Shown here in pieces: positions 55,297 to 62,481 of a stretch of 64,000 nucleotides of DNA; within the stretch, counting starts at the first letter, position 1, and every line of letters starts with the position of its first letter. Below the pieces are notes generated by a model that was not told where the DNA came from, made no database searches, and was given only the letters and a program-made list of their open reading frames with translations. The stretch comes from Lineus longissimus (Eukaryota > Nemertea > Pilidiophora > Heteronemertea > Lineidae), in assembly GCF_910592395.1 (NCBI RefSeq), contig NC_088317.1:9612001-9676000 (forward strand). Direction: 5' to 3'. A program made the translations under genes and the position numbers.

Positions 55297-56329
55297 TCTC
55301 ATCAGGTGGTCGGACTTCGTCCTGAGAGCAGAGCTCGAGTCCGAGGTGCTTGTTTTCACCACAAGAGTTTAACTCTATTCGGACTTCGTCCTGAGAGCAG
55401 AGCTCGATTCTTAACTCTAAAGAAACCTCTGTTCCTCTGAAATTAACTAGCTTACCATTCTTATCAGTGATTTCGAATTTTATGTGATTAGTACACTTAT
55501 TTATCGTTTTCTTACAATTCGGTTCGTATCGCTGCATTTTTATTTGGTCACCATCTTCTACAGGTATGATGCAGAAAATGTTAGATGGTTTATTGTTGTA
55601 GAGGGTCTTAGCTTTGTCAACCAAATTAGCTTGCAGGAATAGATATTTCCTGTAAAAGTTGAGTGGTCTTGTGGAGTAGTATTTTCCTTTCTTGGTGAAT
55701 TTAGTTTGCTTAAAGCCAAACCACTCATTCACCACTGTGAGCTGTTTTTCTATCACCTCTCTTATGGTTTTGCTTATTTGAAAACCTTCTGTGTTTCTCT
55801 CAATCTTGATTTTTTCATTTTTATCTAACTTGTCTACTTTCAGAGGGTACTCTTTATCCTCTGTAAGTTCAAGGGTTATGTAATTATTGTTATGACAGTA
55901 AATTTTCACATGGCTTATTCCAATTTCTTTTATGTATTTTTGCCATACCTCACAAAACTCACTTAAACTAAAATGTCGAGAGTATGGAAATGTGTATTGA
56001 GTAATGGTGTCTTTAGTTGTGGTAGAATCATTTTCCAAATGCCGTTCGCAAATTTTCATGACTTCCTTTTCAAGTGTATCTGTTTCAAGTCCAGGAGCAA
56101 ATAATGTCCTACACCATAATTGTTTATCTAAGGGCTCATGTTTTGTAATTCTGGTTATTTCGACTAGAAATGAGAAAATCCTTACTCCCTCTGGTAGAAA
56201 ATCACCTGTCCACCATGAATTGTAAAAGGTTATCGATTTCAAAGTAATGGATTTTATGTCTAATTGGTCTGTTAAGTAGTACTCAAATTTGGCTTCATTA
56301 CATTCTTGTTCATTGATTATGAAGTCCAT
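55277..56329 (-). CDS. Possible penton-like minor capsid protein (350 aa)
   Basis: Minus-strand ATG at 56329 in TAGAAATG. The start, with a short strand-rich stretch SITLKSITFYNSWW (about residues 27-40), resembles the beginning of Polinton minor capsid (penton-like) proteins, where a similar block opens the jelly roll. The rest is beta-rich by appearance, with aromatic clusters. Length fits that family. The last 45 residues contain two hairpin units read as ELCSQDEVR and are likely a dispensable tail. It converges on and overlaps the membrane-protein gene. Assignment is from pattern memory only. Confidence 0.4.
   Translation of the reverse strand: MDFIINEQECNEAKFEYYLTDQLDIKSITLKSITFYNSWWTGDFLPEGVRIFSFLVEITRITKHEPLDKQLWCRTLFAPGLETDTLEKEVMKICERHLENDSTTTKDTITQYTFPYSRHFSLSEFCEVWQKYIKEIGISHVKIYCHNNNYITLELTEDKEYPLKVDKLDKNEKIKIERNTEGFQISKTIREVIEKQLTVVNEWFGFKQTKFTKKGKYYSTRPLNFYRKYLFLQANLVDKAKTLYNNKPSNIFCIIPVEDGDQIKMQRYEPNCKKTINKCTNHIKFEITDKNGKLVNFRGTEVSLELRIELCSQDEVRIELNSCGENKHLGLELCSQDEVRPPDEIIPLKE
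55310..55407 (-). repeat. Double-hairpin units 12-13
   Basis: 55310-55338 and 55379-55407, both GGAC-TTC-GTCC, TGA, GAGC-AGA-GCTC on the plus strand. The minus-strand gene reads them in a third frame as ELCSQDEVR. Confidence 0.92.
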
Positions 56330-56385
56330 TTCTATTTAATTCAAGAGATTTATGGAATTTAATAAATTTTAATCTAATAAATAGA

Positions 56386-59300
56386 ATGACTGATAAGAAT
56401 CAGAAAATACTTTGCACTACATGTGACAAGTACATATCCTACAATAATATGGCTATTCACAGGAGAACCAAAGGTCACTTAAGTAAATTAAATCCGGATT
56501 ATGTGCCTCTTGCTCAACCCCGAGCCCAATCACTGATCCCTAAAACTATGGATAAGAAACTTGCATTTGAGGAAAATGAGCTAGATGGCATAAAGAAAGT
56601 GAGTGGAGTAGAAATAGTAAAACAATTTGGCAAGCCTGTAGTCACCATTAGTTTGAAGATTGACAGAGAAGCTAAACAAGTGTATGAATACAGAGATAAA
56701 TTAGAGGAGGTATTATTTCAACTCAATGATTACCATCACAAAATTAGCATATCAGTATTTGCTCAGTTTGATCGACCTTTGGTCGAAGAGCAGAGCATTG
56801 ATCGTCAGGGTGAAAGTGTAACCCGGACAAAGTCCCGAGAACAGAGTTCGACACACCCCATACAGTCTCCAATGGAAAGCATAATTTCAAGGAACCAGGC
56901 AATTTATGCCATAACCAACCAGTTAAACTACATTAAGACACAGATTGAGGAAAGGTACTTTCAAGGTTCTGGACTTACTTTAAATAAAATAGAGTCTTGT
57001 AACATGACCATCTGTTCTTACAAGAGGTGTAAAGGTGGTCATTACACTAAATTACCATTTAAAACAAAAGCAGTAATAAATGTGGAATCAAATGACAATA
57101 AATGTTTTCTCTGGTCTTTATTGGCCGCTAAATATCTGAAAGAAAATCCAGAGACGGACTTTGTCCTGAGAGCAGGGCTCGAGAGTACATTCAATATCAC
57201 TACCGATATGCTACAAATGACTTCGTCACGAGAACAGAGTTCGAAAACTACTGATATCAAAATCAAATCATTTCCTGTATGTATTCAAAAGGATATCCCT
57301 AAGATAGAGAGTGATAATAATCTCAAAATTAATGTGTTCAAGTTAGAGAACGAATCGGCTAAGAGCACCTGTGAGGCAAAACTAGAACCTCTCTACCTGT
57401 CCAAGAATTATGATGATGATGATGTCATCGATCTGCTGTATTTCAAGGACCATTTCATGTACATAAGAGACATCAATCTTTTCTTCAGGACACTAGCTCA
57501 TAGAGTGTATCTTTGCAGGAGATGCATGAATTACTTTTACAGGAAGTCAACACTAGATAAACATAAAAAGAAATGTGGAGAACACGATTACTGTAAGATT
57601 ACTTTGCCTCCACCTAACAGTAAATGGTCACAAATTAAATTTGAAAAACACTCATTCAAAAATAGAGTTCCGTTTGTGATCTATGCTGATTTCGAAGCGA
57701 TAAGCACAACAGTCAATGATAACTCGAGCTCTGCTCTCACAACTCAGACAGATACCACTGTTACCACTAAAAAACTTTTTAAACAAAATGCATCAGCTGT
57801 TGGTGTTTATGTTCACTCAGACTACACACACCTTTACAGTAGCCAGTATGTGTCTCACAGGGGTGCTGATGTTGTAGATGTGTTCTGTAATTGGTTAATC
57901 AGGATGGAAGAACAATTCTCAAATTTATTGAACTGTAACTTTCCTCTAACAATGACAGATGAAGACTCGAGCTCTGCTCTCAGGACGAAGTCCGACTGGC
58001 ATAAATATCAATTAGAAACACATTGTTACTATTGTAATCAACCTTTGGGATATGACAAGGTCAAGGATCATGATCACTACTGTGGTAGATATCGAGGTGC
58101 TGCTCACAACTCGTGTAATTTGAATGAAAAGAAAGCTATGTTTGTTCCAGTGTTTTTTCACAATCTCAGTAATTACGATTCTCACTTATTTATTAAAGAA
58201 TTAATGACTAAGCTACCGAAGTACAAGAAACTGAAAATACTTGCCAAAACATCAGAGGAATACATTTCATTTCAGTTCGGTTGTTTCAGGTTTTTGGACT
58301 CGTACAGATTCCTGCAGTCCAGTTTAGACAACATAACCAAATCAATGTTGGATGATGATTTTAAAATTACCAGACAGCTGTTCCCAAATACCACTGACTT
58401 TAAGCTATTGAGGAAGAAGGGTTCAGTACCTTACTCTTTTTACACATCACATGAAAGCTACAATGTTACTTACCTAGAAAAGTCTATGTTTTTTGACGAA
58501 TTGAAAAATGAAATGGCACCTGATTCTGCCTATGATGAAGCTAAGGTAATATGGGATCATTTCAAGATCAGGAATCACGGTGAGTTCATTGACCTCTACC
58601 TCAAAACTGATGTGATCCTTTTAGCTGATTTATTTGAGAAATTCAGGGATGTCAATTTGAACTACTTTCAGATAGATCCCTGTCACTGTTACTCGGCACC
58701 AGGCCTAACCTGGCAAGCTGGTTTGAAGTACACAGGAATAAACCTAGAACTACTGACTGATACCAACATCTTACTTACTTTTGAGAAAGCAATACGAGGT
58801 GGAATTTCGGGTGTTATGGGAACAAGACATGTCAAGGCAGATGAACACCACAAACTACTCTACGTAGACGCAAATAATCTCTACGGCTGGTCCATGATGG
58901 AACCTCAACCCTATGGTAGTTTTGAAATGATAGATATTGATCCACTCGAGCTATGCTCTCAGGACAAAGCTCGACTAGGACAAGGTCCAGAGAGCAAAGC
59001 TCGACTTAACATGAATGTTATCAGTAAAGAGCAGATTATGGCAATTCCAAGTGATAGTGAAGTAGGCTACTTCTTAGAGGTTGATTTGGAGTATCCAGGA
59101 AATATTAAATTTAAGTCAAGGAACTTTCCATTCTGTCCCGAATCTCTCTTTATTGAAGATGATGAATTAAGTCCTTACCAGAGAGAGTTACTGGGCGATG
59201 ATAAAAGATCAAATGTAGAGAAACTAATACTAACACAAAAGGATAAAACTAATTACATAGTGCATTACAGAATGCTACAATTTTACCTCAAGCACGGAAT

Positions 59301-60255
59301 GGTACTTAAGAGGGTTCATTCAGTGATAAGCTTTAAACAATCAAAGTGGTTAGCACCATACATTGATTTTAACACTAAAAGACGTATGGATTCTAAGACT
59401 GATTTTGAGAAAGATTACTTTAAATTAATGAATAATGCGTTCTATGGAAAAACTTGTGAGAATGTAAGGAACAGGGTTGAAATTGAATTTGTATCGGACG
59501 GGGAGAGAGCCAGGAATGTAATGGCCAATCCCAGGTTTTCATCGATATGCGTATTTGACGAACATAATGCTGCTATTAGCATGAGGAAAACATCAATGAA
59601 ATTCAACAAACCAATCTACATAGGAGCTTCAGTACTTGAATTGTCTAAATTATTAATGTATGAATTCTATTATGAAGTTCTTCAACCGTACTTTGGTGAG
59701 AAAAATATTGAACTGCTGTATCTAGATACAGATTCCTTTGTACTTAACATTAATACTGATGACTTAACTAAAGACTTAAAGGAGTTGAGACACTATTTTG
59801 ATTTCAGTAATTATCCAAAAGATCATCCACTCTATGATACCAGTAAAAAGAAGGTACCAGGCTACTTTAAGGATGAGCTAGGAGGAGTAGAGATGACTGA
59901 ATTCATTGCCCTGAGAAGTAAGATGTACGCTTACAGGACCAAGACTATGTCTGGAGAGCAAGGCTCGACAAAAGATTACGATTCTAAGAAATTGAAGGGT
60001 ATTGCCAAGAATGTAGTAAGGAGAAATATCTCATTTGATGACTATGTTGATTGTCTTGAAAAGAGTAGGTCATTTTACCACAAGATGAGACACTTAAGAT
60101 CAGATAAACACCAAATCTATTTGGAAGAAGTTAACAAAAAAAGCCTCAGTCCTTTTGATGACAAGAGGTTCATACTTGAAGATGGAATAAGCACCTTACC
60201 ATTTGGAATGTATTATGAAGGCTACATAGATTACAGCGATTCAAACTTCGCTTGA
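56386..60255 (+). CDS. polB: Protein-primed family-B DNA polymerase (1289 aa)
   Basis: The element's replicase. An N-terminal C2H2 finger (CTTCDKY...HRRTKGH, residues 10-31) is followed by a long N-terminal region. The exonuclease motifs are all present: YADFEA (about 433), NLSNYDSH (about 593) and YLKTDVILLAD (about 737). Polymerase motif A is VDANNLYGWSM (about 826), motif B NNAFYGKTCEN (about 1015) and motif C YLDTDSF (about 1110), followed by a TEFIALRSKMY block (about 1172). The extra segments between A and B fit the protein-primed (DNA_pol_B_2) subfamily, which starts synthesis on a terminal protein. Full length and apparently functional. Eight or more hairpin units interrupt it in surface-type positions. 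Start context TAGAATG. Confidence 0.93.
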   Translation: MTDKNQKILCTTCDKYISYNNMAIHRRTKGHLSKLNPDYVPLAQPRAQSLIPKTMDKKLAFEENELDGIKKVSGVEIVKQFGKPVVTISLKIDREAKQVYEYRDKLEEVLFQLNDYHHKISISVFAQFDRPLVEEQSIDRQGESVTRTKSREQSSTHPIQSPMESIISRNQAIYAITNQLNYIKTQIEERYFQGSGLTLNKIESCNMTICSYKRCKGGHYTKLPFKTKAVINVESNDNKCFLWSLLAAKYLKENPETDFVLRAGLESTFNITTDMLQMTSSREQSSKTTDIKIKSFPVCIQKDIPKIESDNNLKINVFKLENESAKSTCEAKLEPLYLSKNYDDDDVIDLLYFKDHFMYIRDINLFFRTLAHRVYLCRRCMNYFYRKSTLDKHKKKCGEHDYCKITLPPPNSKWSQIKFEKHSFKNRVPFVIYADFEAISTTVNDNSSSALTTQTDTTVTTKKLFKQNASAVGVYVHSDYTHLYSSQYVSHRGADVVDVFCNWLIRMEEQFSNLLNCNFPLTMTDEDSSSALRTKSDWHKYQLETHCYYCNQPLGYDKVKDHDHYCGRYRGAAHNSCNLNEKKAMFVPVFFHNLSNYDSHLFIKELMTKLPKYKKLKILAKTSEEYISFQFGCFRFLDSYRFLQSSLDNITKSMLDDDFKITRQLFPNTTDFKLLRKKGSVPYSFYTSHESYNVTYLEKSMFFDELKNEMAPDSAYDEAKVIWDHFKIRNHGEFIDLYLKTDVILLADLFEKFRDVNLNYFQIDPCHCYSAPGLTWQAGLKYTGINLELLTDTNILLTFEKAIRGGISGVMGTRHVKADEHHKLLYVDANNLYGWSMMEPQPYGSFEMIDIDPLELCSQDKARLGQGPESKARLNMNVISKEQIMAIPSDSEVGYFLEVDLEYPGNIKFKSRNFPFCPESLFIEDDELSPYQRELLGDDKRSNVEKLILTQKDKTNYIVHYRMLQFYLKHGMVLKRVHSVISFKQSKWLAPYIDFNTKRRMDSKTDFEKDYFKLMNNAFYGKTCENVRNRVEIEFVSDGERARNVMANPRFSSICVFDEHNAAISMRKTSMKFNKPIYIGASVLELSKLLMYEFYYEVLQPYFGEKNIELLYLDTDSFVLNINTDDLTKDLKELRHYFDFSNYPKDHPLYDTSKKKVPGYFKDELGGVEMTEFIALRSKMYAYRTKTMSGEQGSTKDYDSKKLKGIAKNVVRRNISFDDYVDCLEKSRSFYHKMRHLRSDKHQIYLEEVNKKSLSPFDDKRFILEDGISTLPFGMYYEGYIDYSDSNFA
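56771..56851 (+). repeat. Double-hairpin units 14-15, first one decayed
   Basis: 56771-56797 is a degenerate copy (GACC-TTT-GGTC, then GAGCAGAGC), still able to form the GACC/GGTC hairpin. 56824-56851 reads GGAC-AAA-GTCC, CGA, GAAC-AGA-GTTC, encoding RTKSREQSST in the polymerase N-terminal region. The spacer is CGA, not TGA. Confidence 0.8.
57155..57244 (+). repeat. Double-hairpin units 16-17
   Basis: 57155-57183 (GGAC-TTT-GTCC, TGA, GAGC-AGG-GCTC) encodes DFVLRAGLES. 57218-57244 (GAC-TTC-GTC, ACGA, GAAC-AGA-GTTC) encodes TSSREQSS, with CGA where TGA would break the frame. Confidence 0.85.
57723..57741 (+). repeat. Double-hairpin unit 18, half copy
   Basis: GAGC-TCT-GCTC followed by TCA only. 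Encodes SSSAL just after exonuclease motif I of the polymerase. Confidence 0.75.
57966..57994 (+). repeat. Double-hairpin unit 19
   Basis: GAGC-TCT-GCTC, TCA, GGAC-GAA-GTCC. Encodes SSSALRTKSD between exonuclease motifs I and II. Confidence 0.92.
58945..59004 (+). repeat. Double-hairpin units 20-21, inverted pair
   Basis: 58945-58974 has a changed second hairpin (GGAC-AAA-GCTC, one arm swapped). 58977-59004 is GGAC-AAG-GTCC, AGA, GAGC-AAA-GCTC. Encoded ELCSQDKARLGQGPESKARL, about 20 residues beyond polymerase motif A. Confidence 0.88.
59943..59969 (+). repeat. Double-hairpin unit 22, degenerate
   Basis: GAC-TAT-GTC, TGGA, GAGC-AAG-GCTC. Encodes TMSGEQGST in the polymerase thumb region. The stop position reads GGA. 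Confidence 0.75.
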
Positions 60256-60375
60256 GTACGACTACGTCTTGAGAGCATAGCTCGAGTCGAGCTTTGCTCT
60301 CTGGACTTTGTCCTAGTCCGACTTCGCCCTGAGAGCATAGCTCGATTAGGACTACGTCCAGAGAACAAAGTTCGA
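60256..60375. repeat. Cluster of double-hairpin units 23-26 after polB
   Basis: Four units in alternating orientation at 60257-60285, 60286-60315, 60316-60345 and 60347-60375, starting directly after the polB stop codon. They fill half of the gap between the two convergent genes. Loops are TAC/ATA, TTT/TTT, TTC/ATA and TAC/AAA; the last has the GAAC/GTTC stem. Could act as transcript-end structure for both genes. Confidence 0.9.
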
Positions 60376-60506
60376 TTAAACTAATGAATAGGGTGGTGCT
60401 GATGGTAGTGTTACTTGGTGAAATTCATCCCTAACACCGAAGTCATGATAATAGTGATAGTGATACACCACATTAGGATTAGGACGTAGTCCGGGTCCTG
60501 TTTGAT
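60376..60506. other. Convergent intergenic gap with a half hairpin unit (27)
   Basis: Contains GGAC-GTA-GTCC at 60482-60492 and otherwise non-coding AT-rich sequence. Confidence 0.6.
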
Positions 60507-61166
60507 TTACTGTGACTTCAGTTTTTCAAGCATCTCTGTCTGTGCTAGTTTTTTTCCTTCTTCTAAAAAAGTCTTCTTTAAAGACTCTACATCAACAGCT
60601 GAACTTGCCTCCCTTTGTTTTTTCCTAATGGCATTTTTCATCGAAATGTATTTCTCCTTCTCCTTGAGAATCAAAGTAAACTCATCTGTAGATATGTGAG
60701 AATCGGTTAAGGCTTTACTAACCAAATCATTGATTGTGTTCAGTTTTGAAATTGCCAACATTCTGATATTCTCATGCTTTTCAATTTTCCTTAGAATATT
60801 CTTTTTCTCCCAGCCTAAGGCTGATGAAATAATGGCACTACCTATTGTTACGCCACCCAAAGCTAAGCCTATCGGTGCCGTGATGACACCAGCTAGAGCG
60901 GAAACACCAACAGATCCGGCTGCTATGCTAGTTAAATTAAGGAAATGGCTAATGCCAGTAATTACGCTAAATGCTTTTTTGTACTTTGAAAATATCTTTC
61001 TTCTAAATTCAATCTCGCTTTCTAAGAAACTCTTAACCTCACATATTTGTTGTAGTCTGAAAGCCTGAGGGTTACTTTCTGTATGCTTTTCAGACCTTTC
61101 ATAGTTCAAATGACTTTCAGAGTTTAAATTACTTAAATCTGGATAAACCTTATTGTCTCCATCCAT
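60507..61166 (-). CDS. Membrane protein with Gly/Ala-rich hairpin (219 aa)
   Basis: Minus-strand ATG at 61166 in ATTAAATG. Residues 48-80 are helical and charged. Residues 82-118 form a long hydrophobic stretch (AAGSVGVSALAGVITAPIG onward), enough for two membrane passes with a short turn. The C-terminal half is a charged coiled coil (KLNTINDLVSKAL, then EKEKYISMKNAIRKKQREA). The layout resembles virion membrane-active or holin-like proteins, but no family is recognised. No hairpin unit inside. Confidence 0.55.
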   Translation of the reverse strand: MDGDNKVYPDLSNLNSESHLNYERSEKHTESNPQAFRLQQICEVKSFLESEIEFRRKIFSKYKKAFSVITGISHFLNLTSIAAGSVGVSALAGVITAPIGLALGGVTIGSAIISSALGWEKKNILRKIEKHENIRMLAISKLNTINDLVSKALTDSHISTDEFTLILKEKEKYISMKNAIRKKQREASSAVDVESLKKTFLEEGKKLAQTEMLEKLKSQ

Positions 61167-61170
61167 TTAA

Positions 61171-61422
61171 TTAGTGGGAATAACTAGAATCAGTTGTTCT
61201 GTCATTTCTAGTGTTTGGTGTTGATCCTACAGACACTACAGGTTTTTGAAGTACATTAAATTTTAAAGGTTTTTCTGTCCCAGCAGGCACAGCAGGTTTT
61301 AAAGGTTTTTCGGGACCAGGCTCCAACTTTGACTCTACTTCTGCCTCTAATTCTCTATGAAATCGTTCTAATCTTTCTTTCCAATTACGTGGTCGTTTTG
61401 TGTAACCCCAAGTTCTATTCAT
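61171..61422 (-). CDS. Small Lys/Pro-rich protein (83 aa)
   Basis: Minus-strand ATG at 61422 in ATTAAATG, 4 bp before the next minus-strand gene. It is basic at the start (NRTWGYTKRPRNWKERLERF) and then contains Glu-rich and EKPLK(P/F) repeats. Compact spacing and a good start motif support it as a gene. Function unknown. Confidence 0.5.
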   Translation of the reverse strand: MNRTWGYTKRPRNWKERLERFHRELEAEVESKLEPGPEKPLKPAVPAGTEKPLKFNVLQKPVVSVGSTPNTRNDRTTDSSYSH

Positions 61423-61441
61423 TTAATTAAGTAAAATAAAA

Positions 61442-62446
61442 TCAATTCACTGCAAAGAGTAAATTTCTTTCAAGTCTATTATTCAACTTAATCATCTCGT
61501 TTATGATTTCTGTCTGACTACATATGTTAATGTTCTGGTTCATTCTCATGTTATTATTTAAATTCGATAATCTATCAAGCAGAATCATATTTTCATCACG
61601 AAGATAATCCCCGAAATGCTGTGATATCACTATTTTCCAATTTGGTATTACATCCTGGTCTCGAAAGACAAACCAGTTTTCACTTCTCATTTTTACCATG
61701 AAATCCATTGACCTATCCAATTGATCCTTAAATAGTGTGTAGTCTACTTTAGCACTCTTCTGTCTGTTTTGTGTTTTAGACATTGGTCTAATGTTAAACC
61801 AAGCAAAGCACAGTTCAGGTTTATCTTTGAATTCCTTGATTGGTAAGACATGATCCAACTCTTCTTCTACTATTCGAACTCTGTTCTCGGGACTTTGTCC
61901 TATTGTAGATAGACTCCTCTGGTACTCTAACCACTGTGAGAAGAAACTGTCTGTACATCCTAGATTGAATGATGAATTACCGGTCGGACTTCGTCCTGAG
62001 AGCAGAGCTCGATTACACTCTCCCTTAGAAATGCGGTTTAGACCAACTCTAATTTTGTGTCTGTCTCTATTACCATTTTGGTCAAGGTAATCCTTTTTGT
62101 AATATGAATTAAAACATGATCTGCAATTACCTCTATTTCCGTCTTTACCAAATTCACCATCACTTAGTAATTTAACTTCTCCACATTTACCACATTTCTT
62201 GGTTTTACTTGAACCACATTCTTTACAGTAATCAAGTAGTTTATTACGCCTGTTCTTTCCAAATTCACTTTCAAGTTTTGTTACATCGCACTTAACACAT
62301 TTAAATGTAGGCCCTGAAACTACTGGTTGATACTGATAAACAGGATACTGATTAACAGGATACTGATTAACAGGATACTGATTAACAGGATACTGATTAA
62401 CATTGACAGTACCATAATAGTTAACGTTAAATATCTGTCCTTCCAT
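61442..62446 (-). CDS. Zinc-finger HNH-endonuclease-like protein (334 aa)
   Basis: Minus-strand ATG at 62446 in TAGAAATG. The N-terminus has four or five QYPVN repeats from a 15-bp array. Then come CxxC fingers (CVKC, CKEC, CGKC, CRSC; about residues 35-118). A C-terminal HNH-like core follows: LDHVLPI (about 205), then CFAWFNIRPMSKTQNRQKS (about 219-237), with His, Asn and a second Asn spaced as in HNH nucleases. The C-terminal 70 residues are helical. HNH proteins cut DNA and are often mobile; here it might act in replication, packaging or homing. Two hairpin units lie between the fingers and the core. Stop at 61442. Confidence 0.6.
   Translation of the reverse strand: MEGQIFNVNYYGTVNVNQYPVNQYPVNQYPVNQYPVYQYQPVVSGPTFKCVKCDVTKLESEFGKNRRNKLLDYCKECGSSKTKKCGKCGEVKLLSDGEFGKDGNRGNCRSCFNSYYKKDYLDQNGNRDRHKIRVGLNRISKGECNRALLSGRSPTGNSSFNLGCTDSFFSQWLEYQRSLSTIGQSPENRVRIVEEELDHVLPIKEFKDKPELCFAWFNIRPMSKTQNRQKSAKVDYTLFKDQLDRSMDFMVKMRSENWFVFRDQDVIPNWKIVISQHFGDYLRDENMILLDRLSNLNNNMRMNQNINICSQTEIINEMIKLNNRLERNLLFAVN
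61872..61902 (-). repeat. Double-hairpin unit 28
   Basis: GAAC-TCT-GTTC, TCGG, GAC-TTT-GTC on the plus strand. Both arms of the first stem carry the A:T version. Read in the HNH-like gene just before the catalytic core. Confidence 0.85.
61984..62012 (-). repeat. Double-hairpin unit 29
   Basis: GGAC-TTC-GTCC, TGA, GAGC-AGA-GCTC on the plus strand. Read on the minus strand as RALLSGRSPT between the zinc fingers and the HNH-like core. Confidence 0.9.
62330..62405 (-). repeat. 15-bp in-frame array in the HNH-like gene
   Basis: ACAGGATACTGATTA repeated four to five times, giving NQYPV repeats. A multiple of three. Confidence 0.8.
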
Positions 62447-62481
62447 TTCTAGCTTGATTTAAAGGATAAAAAGATTTTAAA

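Noticed and set aside
60256-60375. CRISPR-like array
   Set aside because: Units alternate in orientation, have no unique spacers of constant size, and the host is eukaryotic.
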